From: DASWED01 sp036394995
GTDB taxonomy: Bacteria > Actinomycetota > UBA4738 > JACQTL01
Direction of reading: 5' to 3'
DNA: 64,000 nucleotides
Assembly: GCA_036394995.1 (NCBI GenBank)
Contig: DASWED010000114.1
Location: 62,001-126,000 of the forward strand
Both the position numbers and the translations under genes were made by a program. The notes beneath the pieces were generated by a model. The model did not search any database. It saw nothing but the letters and a program-made list of their open reading frames with translations, and was not told the DNA's origin. Within the stretch, counting starts at the first letter, position 1. Each line of letters opens with the position of its first letter. Below, one piece after another: positions 33,271 to 41,565 of this stretch.

Positions 33271-34560
33271 ATGCGGATCTTGATCGTGGGTGGGGGGTAC
33301 GCCGGGACGCTCATTGCGCGGCGGGTGCAGCGGGGGCTCCGGCGGCGGGGACACGAGCTCACGGTGGTCAACCCGGAGAACTTCATGCAGTACCAGCCGT
33401 TCCTGCCGGAGGCGGCGGCGGGGAACATCGAGCCGCGGCACGTGGTGGTGCCACTCCGGCAGGTCCTGCGGAAGACGCGGTTCGTGGCCGGTGAGGTCAC
33501 GCTCCTGGACCACGAGCGCCGGGTGGCCACCGTTCGGCAGATGGACGGCGAGGTCGTCGAGGAGACCTACGACGTCGTGGTGGTCACGGCGGGGTCGAGG
33601 TCACGGATCCTGCCGGTGCCCGGCCTCGCCGAGCACGGCGTCGGGTTCAAGACGGTCACCGAGGCCATCTACCTCCGGAACCGGGTCCTGTCGTGCCTGG
33701 AGGTCGCCGCCGAGGCCACCGACCCCGAACGGCGCAGGGCCGCACTCACGTTCGTGTTCGTGGGCGCGGGGTACGCGGGCGTGGAGGCGCTGGCGGAGCT
33801 CGAGGACATGGCGCGGTCCGCCCTGCGGTTCTACCCGATGCTCCGGCTCGAGGACATGCGCTGGGTCATGGTGGAGGCCTCGCCACGGATCCTTCCGGAG
33901 ATCGGGGAGAAGCTCTCGGCCTACGCGAGGCGCCGGCTGGAGCAGCGCGGGATCGAGGTCCTCACCGACACGCGGCTGGAGTCCGCCGTAGACGGTGTGA
34001 TCGAACTGTCGAACGGCGCCGCGTACCGAGCGGACACGCTGGTATGGACCACCGGAGTGAAGGCGGAGTCGCTGGCCGGGCGGTCGGGGTTCCCGGTGGA
34101 CCGGCAGGGACGGGTGACGACCGACGAGTTCCTCCGCGTCACCGGCGTCGACGGTGCGTGGGCGTGCGGCGACACCGCGGCCGTCCCGGACCTCCATACG
34201 GGCGGCATCTGCCCGCCGACGGCCCAGCACGCGCTGTTCCAGTCGCGCCGTCTGGCGAAGAACATGCTCCGGGCCGCGAGTGGGAAGCCCCCCAGGGCGT
34301 TCCGCCACCGGAACCTCGGCCAGATCGCCTCGCTCGGCCTGTACCGGGGCGTGGCGAACCCACTCGGGTTCCGGGTTCGAGGGTTCCCGGCGTGGTTCCT
34401 GCACCGGACCTACCACCTGCTCCGGATGCCCACGGCGAGCCGCAAGGTCCGGATCGTGTTCGACTGGACCGTCGGGCTGTTCTTCCCCCGCGACATCGTC
34501 CAGTTGGGGTCGCTCCAGCACCCCAGGGAGCCCTTCCGCCGGGCAACCGGCGGGGAGTAG
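33271..34560 (+). CDS. Type II NADH dehydrogenase family oxidoreductase (NDH-2)
   Basis: 429 residues. Two dinucleotide folds are seen: FAD motif VGGGYAGTLIA (about 6-16) and NADH motif VGAGYAGVEALAEL (about 168-181), with ACGDTAAVPD for FAD. The C-terminal part (LGLYRGVANPLGFRVRG, WFLHRTYHLLRMPT) contains the amphipathic membrane-anchor region of actinobacterial NDH-2 proteins, and LGSLQHPREPF is the family ending. It passes electrons from NADH to menaquinone without pumping protons, at the inner face of the membrane. ATG 33271 has a strong GGGAGG five bases upstream. Confidence 0.85.
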   Translation: MRILIVGGGYAGTLIARRVQRGLRRRGHELTVVNPENFMQYQPFLPEAAAGNIEPRHVVVPLRQVLRKTRFVAGEVTLLDHERRVATVRQMDGEVVEETYDVVVVTAGSRSRILPVPGLAEHGVGFKTVTEAIYLRNRVLSCLEVAAEATDPERRRAALTFVFVGAGYAGVEALAELEDMARSALRFYPMLRLEDMRWVMVEASPRILPEIGEKLSAYARRRLEQRGIEVLTDTRLESAVDGVIELSNGAAYRADTLVWTTGVKAESLAGRSGFPVDRQGRVTTDEFLRVTGVDGAWACGDTAAVPDLHTGGICPPTAQHALFQSRRLAKNMLRAASGKPPRAFRHRNLGQIASLGLYRGVANPLGFRVRGFPAWFLHRTYHLLRMPTASRKVRIVFDWTVGLFFPRDIVQLGSLQHPREPFRRATGGE

Positions 34561-34563
34561 CTG

Positions 34564-35262
34564 CTACCTCCCTGCGGCGGAATCGACGCGGAGCGCCGGT
34601 GTGGCGGTCAGGTCGGTCAGGCAGAAGGCCTCGGCGGTCTCGCCGTCGGGGTTCGTTCGGACCTGGCCGATCGAACGGAACCGCGCCAGGGCATCGGGGA
34701 TCTCGGCGACCGTGCGGGCCGAGACGAACACCTGGCCCGGACCGGCGAACTCCTGGAGGCGTACGGCGAACATCCGCACGGTCCCCATGGCCCGGTAGGC
34801 GACGGGGATGGCGCCGGAGAGCCGGGTGTCGATCACGGTGCCCGTGTCGATCCCCAGGCAGGCCCGGAGGTGCACTTCTTCGGGGGAGTGCACCGAATCC
34901 ACGGCGTCGCGGACCGCGGCGGCGGCCACCAGGGCCCGCGCGGCATGCCCATCGCCGGCGAACGTTCCCGTCAGCAGGGGCTGCCGGAGCTCGCCGCTCA
35001 CGGCGATCTCGGTCCCCCCGGCGGCGCGGAGGGCCTCCACCGCGGCGGTCACCGACGCGTCGAGCACGACGTCGGCCGCGGACAGGCCGATCCGGTCGGC
35101 CGCCGGCTGCCACCCGCGGACCTCGCCCACGAGCATCGTCAACCGCCGCTCGGAGCGCCGGGCAGACCAGGTCGCGCCGGGCCGCTCGGGGAATCCGGTC
35201 AGGGTGTCGGCGAGGGATCCACGCCGGTGGGCGGGGAACGCGATGACGCTGGCGTCGTCCAT
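34564..35262 (-). CDS. Degenerate nucleotide-cyclase-like domain protein (second copy)
   Basis: 232 residues. RRLTMLVGEVRGWQPAADR stands where cyclases have their first metal-aspartate strand (FADLxGFT) and is altered; VHLRACLGIDTGTVIDTR, YRAMGTVRMFAVRLQEFAGPGQVFVSART matches the later part of class III cyclase domains, where GxxVNxAARLQ would lie. The catalytic residues are therefore missing and it is probably a regulatory pseudo-cyclase. It shares this pattern with the protein at 9.6-10.3 kb. ATG 35262 has an AGGAAGGG site. It converges on the NDH-2 gene with three bases between the stops. Confidence 0.55.
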   Translation of the reverse strand: MDDASVIAFPAHRRGSLADTLTGFPERPGATWSARRSERRLTMLVGEVRGWQPAADRIGLSAADVVLDASVTAAVEALRAAGGTEIAVSGELRQPLLTGTFAGDGHAARALVAAAAVRDAVDSVHSPEEVHLRACLGIDTGTVIDTRLSGAIPVAYRAMGTVRMFAVRLQEFAGPGQVFVSARTVAEIPDALARFRSIGQVRTNPDGETAEAFCLTDLTATPALRVDSAAGR

Positions 35263-35414
35263 GTCGGGGCCCTTCCTGTGTCTGCCGAACCCGTGTCCAC
35301 CATCCGGTCACGGGAGGGGGGACCCCCATTCGGCCCACCCTCGTGACGGGGTATCGGCACCGGATCGGACCGACCTGAGGGCCCGACGGGGGAGCGTCGG
35401 GAGCGCGCCTTGGC

Positions 35415-36446
35415 CTACGGCGTGACCAGGATGCGGACCGGCGAGCCATCCTTTGACCGGAGGCGTTCGATGCCCTCGTTCATCCGGTCCAGCGGGAGGC
35501 GGTCGGAGATGGACCCGGACACGTCGAGGCGGCCGGAAGCCATGAGTGCGATGACCCGTTCGAGGTGGCGCTTCGAGTACCCGAGGTGGCCGAGTAGCGA
35601 CAGGCCCAGGAACGACAGGAACGCCACCGGGCCCGCCTCGATCGGATCGAACGACTGGCCGACCACCACGACCCGGCCGCCCCGGGTGCACGACGCCATG
35701 GCCTGGCGGATCACCGCCCCGCGCCCGATGAGGTCCACCGCGAGGTCGAGCCCGAGCCCCCCCGTCGCGTCCCGGACCAGGTTCGGCACGTCGTCGGACG
35801 GATCGAACGCCACGTCCGCCCCCAGCCGGAGCGCTCGCTCCCGGGCCTCCGGGATGGGGTCCACCGCGGCGACGAACGCGGCGCCGGCCAGCCGGGCGAT
35901 CTGCACGGCGTGCGTGCCCAGCCCGCCGATGCCCCATAGCCCCACCCGTTCGCCGGGCCGGAGCGCGCCGCGTTCCAGCAGCGCGGCGAACGGCGTGGAA
36001 ACCGCGTCGCAGGCGATGGCGCCGTGCTCGAACGGCACCTCGTCGGGCAGGGCAGCGAGCGTGTACCACGGCACCACCGTGAGCTCGGCCCACGCGCCGT
36101 CGAAGTGGGCGCCCATGATCCGCGGGGACCGGCACTCGTCGAGCAGGCCCGACGCGCAGCCCCGGCACTCCAGGCAGGCCTTCCCGGCGGCCATCGCCAC
36201 CCGGGCCCCGGGCCGCCACACCGGGACGTCGGCGCCGACCGCCTCCACCACGCCGGACGGTTCGTGTCCCAGGGTCAGCGGGGGCGGGACCGGGAGCGGG
36301 ATCTCCCCGTCCAGGAAGTGGAGGTCGGAGGCGCAGATCCCGCAGGCCTCGATCCGGACCACCACGTCGCCGGGGCCGGGCGACGGATCCGGGACGTCCT
36401 CGATCGTGACGGGGAGTCCGGGGCCGTGGAATCGGGCGGCGCGCAC
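35415..36446 (-). CDS. Zinc-type medium-chain alcohol dehydrogenase
   Basis: 343 residues. Zinc ligands and the catalytic domain are seen: CGICASDLHFLDGE, GHEPSGVV and the four-cysteine structural zinc lobe CLECRGCASGLLDEC. The NAD(P) motif is GIGGLGTHAVQIA. It oxidises an alcohol or polyol, or reduces the aldehyde; the substrate is unknown. The GTG start lies directly after the stop of the CBS gene, so the two are cotranscribed. It has the full MDR length and no missing ligand. Confidence 0.9.
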   Translation of the reverse strand: MRAARFHGPGLPVTIEDVPDPSPGPGDVVVRIEACGICASDLHFLDGEIPLPVPPPLTLGHEPSGVVEAVGADVPVWRPGARVAMAAGKACLECRGCASGLLDECRSPRIMGAHFDGAWAELTVVPWYTLAALPDEVPFEHGAIACDAVSTPFAALLERGALRPGERVGLWGIGGLGTHAVQIARLAGAAFVAAVDPIPEARERALRLGADVAFDPSDDVPNLVRDATGGLGLDLAVDLIGRGAVIRQAMASCTRGGRVVVVGQSFDPIEAGPVAFLSFLGLSLLGHLGYSKRHLERVIALMASGRLDVSGSISDRLPLDRMNEGIERLRSKDGSPVRILVTP

Positions 36447-36899
36447 CTACTCGTTGCGCTTGACCTCGACGTGCGCGGCGAGCGCCGCCTGGGACCGTTC
36501 AAGGTCCGGCAGCTCGTGGCCCGCCGTGAGCTCCTCCACGGCCCAGTTCGTGAGGTCGCGGATCGAGATGATCCCCGCGAGCGATCCGCGATCCAGCACT
36601 GGGAGGTGCCGGATGCCGCGGGAGGCCATGAGCCGGGCGGCGTCGGCGATGTCGGTCCGGGGCTCCACCGTGGCCAGGTCGCGGGTCAGCCGTCCGCTCA
36701 CCGGTTCGTCACGGGGATCCACGCCCTCGGCCACCACGTTCACCAGGTCCCGCTCGGTCACGATGCCGGCGACCTGGTCGCCCTCCATGACGATCACCGA
36801 CGAGATACGGCTGTCGTGGAGGATCTTGGCCACGTCCGCGAAGGTGTTCGACGTCGTCGCGGTCTGCACCTCACGGGTCATGATGTCGCCGACCTGCAT
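36447..36899 (-). CDS. Two-CBS-domain protein
   Basis: 150 residues with two CBS modules in tandem (about 1-60 and 68-125): MTREVQTATTSNTFADVAKI, VIVMEGDQVAGIVTERDLVN, and RHLPVLDRGSLAGIISIRDLTN. CBS pairs bind adenosyl ligands such as AMP, ATP or SAM and act as switches. There is a C-terminal charged helix. ATG 36899 has AGGAGG seven bases upstream. It is cotranscribed with the alcohol dehydrogenase, whose activity or expression it might sense; that link is inferred. Confidence 0.85.
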   Translation of the reverse strand: MQVGDIMTREVQTATTSNTFADVAKILHDSRISSVIVMEGDQVAGIVTERDLVNVVAEGVDPRDEPVSGRLTRDLATVEPRTDIADAARLMASRGIRHLPVLDRGSLAGIISIRDLTNWAVEELTAGHELPDLERSQAALAAHVEVKRNE

Positions 36900-36962
36900 G
36901 TCCGAACCTCCTGAACGCGGGGGTCCTAGCGTACCGCCGCCGCCTCTGGGACGCGCTCGCGG

Positions 36963-37943
36963 CTACAGGGAGGCGGCGTAGGACAGCACCGCCGCGTAGG
37001 CCACCAGCACGGCCACGCCCAGGACCCGGCCTCCCCTGCCGCGAATCAGCATCCACGCCGTGGCCAGGGCGTACAGGCCGGCCCCGCCGAGCAGGGCGAT
37101 GGTCGCCGGGCCGTCCAGCTCGAACGGTCGGACCACGGCCGCGACCCCCGGCACGAACGTGGCCAGCCCGGCCACCACGGCACTCGCCGCGGCCCGGGGG
37201 TCCCCGACGATCGAACGCCGTCTGGGAAACACGACGGACAGCACGAACGGCAGCGACGCGATCGTGCCGACGATCACCGCGCCCGCGAACCCCGGGACGA
37301 GCGGCGCCTCCCGGGCCACCCGCAGCGCACCCTCCACCAGCGCGAGCGCGCCCCCGGCCACCAGGACCAGGCCGGCCAGCCCGGCCAGCGGCCGCAGGGG
37401 GACCGCCGGACGGGCGGGCTCGGCGGGAGGTGCGGCCGCCCCGGGCGGCGGCGGGAGGCGGGGGAGATTCGGATCGGGTGCGGCCTCGGGCTCGGGAACC
37501 ACCGAGGGGTCGCGCCACTCCAGGGCCGCCCACGCCATGTACGGGAGGAACACCAGCGCGAGGAGGATCCCCTCGAACCGGACGAACGCGCGGTCCGCAG
37601 CCATCAGCGCGACGAGCAGGAGCCCGCCGGCCGGCGCCGCGAGGGCCATCGGATCGCGGACGTCGGCCGGCCGGCGCCCCAGGAGCAGGGCCGCCCCGAA
37701 CGCCGCGGCCACCACGAACATGATCGCGCCGAACGGGATCCCGCCGCCCATCGGCATGAGGTTCCGCCCCGCGGCCACCACCGTGGCGGCCAGGGAGCTG
37801 CCCAGGCCGATCGCCACCGCGCGGACAGGAGCCTCCGGGAGCCCGGCCCGGGCCCCGAGCGCGCCGGCGGTCCGGCCCACCATGGGCGAGCCGGCCACCA
37901 TGCCCACGGCCCCCAGGGCCAGGAACCCGATCCCGATCAGCAC
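36963..37943 (-). CDS. Exchanger-like (CaCA-type repeat) membrane protein
   Basis: 326 residues and about ten membrane helices in two halves around a Pro-rich cytosolic loop (about 150-185). Each half carries one stretch like the alpha repeat of Na+/Ca2+ exchangers: VAIGLGSSLAATVVAAGRN (about 43-61) and AVIVGTIASLPFVLSVVF (about 223-240), the second close to the GTSLPE pattern but with PF in place of PE. Because the acidic ion ligands seem to be absent, calcium exchange is doubtful. The start is GTG 37943, without a strong ribosome site. The fold assignment is my inference from the repeat. Confidence 0.5.
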   Translation of the reverse strand: MLIGIGFLALGAVGMVAGSPMVGRTAGALGARAGLPEAPVRAVAIGLGSSLAATVVAAGRNLMPMGGGIPFGAIMFVVAAAFGAALLLGRRPADVRDPMALAAPAGGLLLVALMAADRAFVRFEGILLALVFLPYMAWAALEWRDPSVVPEPEAAPDPNLPRLPPPPGAAAPPAEPARPAVPLRPLAGLAGLVLVAGGALALVEGALRVAREAPLVPGFAGAVIVGTIASLPFVLSVVFPRRRSIVGDPRAAASAVVAGLATFVPGVAAVVRPFELDGPATIALLGGAGLYALATAWMLIRGRGGRVLGVAVLVAYAAVLSYAASL

Positions 37944-38016
37944 TGAGCGGCGATGCTATCCGGCGGGACACCGTGGCGCGGGCGCCGACGGACGGCGATC
38001 GGCGTTCTCCGTTCGC

Positions 38017-41000
38017 CTACCGGCCCTCTGCGCCCGCCATGGCCCCGGTGCGGCGCTCGACCGTGGAGACGCGTTCGAGCGGCACGACGGCCCGCAGGCG
38101 CTCGAACGTCTCGCGGGCCTCGGCCAGCAGCGGCCGGGCATCGTCTGCGCGCCCCCGCCCGACGAGCCATTCCGCGTGGTCCGCGAGCGTCACCGCCAGC
38201 CAGTAGGGAGTGCCGAGCTCGCGGAACGCCCCCGCCGCCATCTTGAACCCGCCCTCGGGATCGCCCTCGCCCGTGGCCGCCGCCAACCGCGCCCGGAGCC
38301 GTCCGTCCTGAGCGCGGAGGAGCGGCGGCAGGGCCCCGGGGGGTAGGGCCTCCACCTCCGCCAGCAGCTCCCGGGCTCGCGCTGCGTCGCCGAGCGCGAG
38401 CGCGGCCTCCACCGCGACGACGAGGGCTCCCTTCACGTCCTCTCCCGCGACGCCCAGCGACTCCCGCAGGGCCCATGCCTGCTCCGCTGACTCCAGCGCC
38501 GCTCGAGCGTCGCCCGACGCGAGGAGGATCAGCGCCCGGGCGTGGACCACGCCGGCCCGGTCCTGAACGTCACCGGCGGTCATGTACCGGTGGAACGTCT
38601 CCAACAACGCTTCCGCGCGTTCCAGCTCGCCCCTGGCGACGTGCACCTCGATCAGGTGCAGCGAGGCCTGGAGCCCCAGCACCGTCAGCTGCGGATCGGG
38701 GACGCCGTCGACGATCGCCACGGCCTCGTCCCACCGCCCCATCAGCACGAGGAGGTAGCAGGCGTTGACCGAGAGGGACAGCTCCTGGTTGCGGTGTCCG
38801 GCCTTGTGGGCGAGCCCGGCGCCCTTCGTGTACTGCTCCAGGGCGTCCTCGTACCGGTCGCGCCGCGCCAGGGTCTCACCGACGTTGTTGTATGCCCGGA
38901 GCGCCGAGGGCACGACGTCGTGTTCCAGCGCGATAGCCAGCGCGTGCGTCGTCAGGGCCAGTCCGGCCTCGGCCCGGCCCCGCCACAGCTGGATGATCCC
39001 GTAGGTGTTGAGCGCCTCGGACAGGATCTCCGGCAGCCACAGCGTCTCGGCGAGGTCGAGGGCGGTCTCCACGCGCTCCTGGGCCAGCCCCAGCTCGCCC
39101 CGGAAGTAGTGGAGGCGGCCGAGCTCCACCGCCAGGGTCGCCAGGTCCTCGTCAGGCTCGTCGCCCGACAGGACGGCGAACGCGGCCTCCATCCGTTCGA
39201 TGGCGTCGTCGAGGAGACCGGCCCGCCACTGGACCACCCCGAGGCGGGCCGAGACCCTCGCCTCGGGATGTGTGCGTCCCTCGCCCTCGAACAGGGACAT
39301 CGCCCGTTCGAAATGGGTGACTGCCGTCTCCGCCGACCCGCCGGCCCAGGCCATCCGGCCTGCCCGTTCCAGGAACTCGGCCTTCTGGACCGGGTCGTCC
39401 GCCAGGTTCGCGGCCTCCTCGAAGTACCGGAGGGCCTCGGCGCTGGCGGCGAGCGAGGCAGCCCGCTCGCCCGCCCTCGCCAGCATCGCTCCGGCGAGGG
39501 CCTTGATCTCACCGGCGTCGGGGTCGTCGGGCGCGGCCCGGTAGGCCTCCACGTAGTGGGACGCGACCACCTCGACGACCTCGTCGTCGTCCGATCCCCA
39601 CGTGGCCTCGAGGTGGCGCGCGACGGCCAGGTGCCGGGCCTTACGGTCCCTCCGCGCCAGGGTCTCGTACGCCACGAGCTTGACGAGGTCCTGCAGGAAC
39701 GCGTACTGGCCGCGTTCGGGTGACAGCGGGTCGGCCTGGAGGTTCAGGACCTCCTTGCGGATGAGCGACCCGAGCAGCGGCTCGAGGGCATCGTCCGGCA
39801 CGCCGGAGACGGCCGCCAGCGCGTCCCGGGTGAAGGTCTTCCCCAGCACGGAAGCGTCCTGGAGCACCCGCCGCTCCTGGGGGGCCAGCCCGTCCAGCCG
39901 GGCGGCGATCAGCGCGTGGAGGGACTCGGGGACGTCGAGCGCCTCGATCGAGCCCATCGGCCGGTAGCGGCTCCCCTCGGCCGCCAGGAGCCCCCGGTCG
40001 AGCAGCATCCGGACCGTCTCCATGGCGTACAGGGGAACGCCCTCCGCCCGCTCCAGGATCCGCTCCTCGAGCTCGACGGGGAGCCCCGGCACCAGCCCGG
40101 TCAGCAGGGTCTCCATGGCCGCCGGCGGCAGGGGCTCCAGGGACAGCGAGGTGAAGTTCTTCCGGCCCGCGCCCCAGCTCGGCCTGCGCTCCAGGAGTTC
40201 CGGGCGGGCCAGCGTGAGGACGAACAGGGCGTGGTTCCCCGACCAGTCGAGGAGGTAGTCGATGAAGTCGAGCATCGACTGGTCGGCCCACTGGATGTCC
40301 TCGAACGCCATCACGGTGGGCATCTCGTCGGCCAGGCGCTCGTAGAACATCCGCCACGCGGCGAACAGGTCCTCGCGGTCGCGGGCCGCGTACTCCTCCA
40401 GACCGAGGAGGTGGGCCAGCCTGGGCTCCACCCACCGGCGCTCCTCCGGATCGGGCATCGTCTGCGCCACGGCCTTCTGGAGCTTCTCGCGAGCGGCCCC
40501 CGCGTCCTCGCCCTCGACGATGCCGGCCCGGGTCCGGACCATCTCGGCCAGGGCCCAGTACGTCACGCCGTCCCCGTAGGCCAGGCACCGTCCGCGATGC
40601 CACCGGAACGTGGTGGCCAGCCCGTCGATGTACTTGTAGACCTCCCACATCAGGCGGGACTTCCCGATCCCGCCCACGCCGACCACGGAGACCAGGTGGG
40701 CCCGTCCCTCCTCGGCCGAGACGTGGAACAGGTCCTTGATCATGCGGAGCTCGCGATCCCGCCCGACGAACGGGGACTCGAGGCCGGCCGACCGCAGGCC
40801 GCCGCCGACCTTCGCCACGACCCGCATGGCTCGCCACACGGGGACCGGGTCGGCCTTGCCCTTCAGCTCCTGCGCTCCAGCGTCCTCGTAGACGACCGCG
40901 GCCTCCGTGGCCCGCCGCGTGACCTCGCCGACGTACACGGCGCCGGGCGGCGCGGCCGACTGGAAGCGGGCGGCGGTGTTCACCAGGTCGCCGGCCACCA

Positions 41001-41565
41001 TGCCCTGGCCCTCGGCCCCGATGGTCACGGCAGCTTCGCCGGTGAGCACCCCGGCCCGGGCCCGCAGCTCGGGCGCGCCGACCTCCTGGCCCAGCGCCGC
41101 CACCGCGTCGACGAGGTCCAGGGCGGCGCGCACCGCGCGCTCGGCGTCGTCCTCCTGGGCCACCGGCGTGCCCCACACCGCCATCACGGCGTCGCCGATG
41201 AACTTCTCCACCGTGCCTCCGTAGCGGGCGAGGAGCGTCCTGCAGGTGTCGAAGTAGCGGGTCAGCAGGTCCCGGACATCCTCCGCGTCCCGGGCCTCCG
41301 CCAGGTGCGTGAACCCGACCAGGTCGGCGAACAGCACGCTGACCAGCCGCCGCTCCGAGGCGGCCGGGGCCGGTGCCTCGGCGGTGGCCGCCCGGACGGG
41401 CGACGCCGGCCCGGTCTCGACGGGTGTGCCGCACTCGTCACAGAACCTCGCCTCCGGCCGGAGCGCGGTCCCGCAGGTGCCGCACCGGCGGGCCAGCTCG
41501 CTGCCGCACCGGAAGCAGAACTTCCCGTCCGACCGGTTTTCCGCACCGCAGGAGGGACAGATCAC
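38017..41565 (-). CDS. Zinc-ribbon / class III cyclase / ATPase / TPR-like regulator (copy 1)
   Basis: 1,182 residues. Two zinc ribbons (Cys3/6/17/20 and 28/31/42/45) are followed by a class III nucleotide cyclase domain with both metal aspartates (Asp81 in VLFADLVGFT, Asp125 in KFIGDAVMAVWG), Lys121, and Asn196/Arg200 (DLVNTAARFQ), so catalysis looks possible. An AAA/STAND-like ATPase follows (GVGGIGKSRL at 296-305; FEDIQWAD as Walker B), then about 600 residues of TPR-like helices. The gene is coupled by GTGA overlap to its paralogue upstream. GTG 41565 has a GGAGG site. The substrate (ATP or GTP) and signal are unknown. Confidence 0.85.
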   Translation of the reverse strand: MICPSCGAENRSDGKFCFRCGSELARRCGTCGTALRPEARFCDECGTPVETGPASPVRAATAEAPAPAASERRLVSVLFADLVGFTHLAEARDAEDVRDLLTRYFDTCRTLLARYGGTVEKFIGDAVMAVWGTPVAQEDDAERAVRAALDLVDAVAALGQEVGAPELRARAGVLTGEAAVTIGAEGQGMVAGDLVNTAARFQSAAPPGAVYVGEVTRRATEAAVVYEDAGAQELKGKADPVPVWRAMRVVAKVGGGLRSAGLESPFVGRDRELRMIKDLFHVSAEEGRAHLVSVVGVGGIGKSRLMWEVYKYIDGLATTFRWHRGRCLAYGDGVTYWALAEMVRTRAGIVEGEDAGAAREKLQKAVAQTMPDPEERRWVEPRLAHLLGLEEYAARDREDLFAAWRMFYERLADEMPTVMAFEDIQWADQSMLDFIDYLLDWSGNHALFVLTLARPELLERRPSWGAGRKNFTSLSLEPLPPAAMETLLTGLVPGLPVELEERILERAEGVPLYAMETVRMLLDRGLLAAEGSRYRPMGSIEALDVPESLHALIAARLDGLAPQERRVLQDASVLGKTFTRDALAAVSGVPDDALEPLLGSLIRKEVLNLQADPLSPERGQYAFLQDLVKLVAYETLARRDRKARHLAVARHLEATWGSDDDEVVEVVASHYVEAYRAAPDDPDAGEIKALAGAMLARAGERAASLAASAEALRYFEEAANLADDPVQKAEFLERAGRMAWAGGSAETAVTHFERAMSLFEGEGRTHPEARVSARLGVVQWRAGLLDDAIERMEAAFAVLSGDEPDEDLATLAVELGRLHYFRGELGLAQERVETALDLAETLWLPEILSEALNTYGIIQLWRGRAEAGLALTTHALAIALEHDVVPSALRAYNNVGETLARRDRYEDALEQYTKGAGLAHKAGHRNQELSLSVNACYLLVLMGRWDEAVAIVDGVPDPQLTVLGLQASLHLIEVHVARGELERAEALLETFHRYMTAGDVQDRAGVVHARALILLASGDARAALESAEQAWALRESLGVAGEDVKGALVVAVEAALALGDAARARELLAEVEALPPGALPPLLRAQDGRLRARLAAATGEGDPEGGFKMAAGAFRELGTPYWLAVTLADHAEWLVGRGRADDARPLLAEARETFERLRAVVPLERVSTVERRTGAMAGAEGR

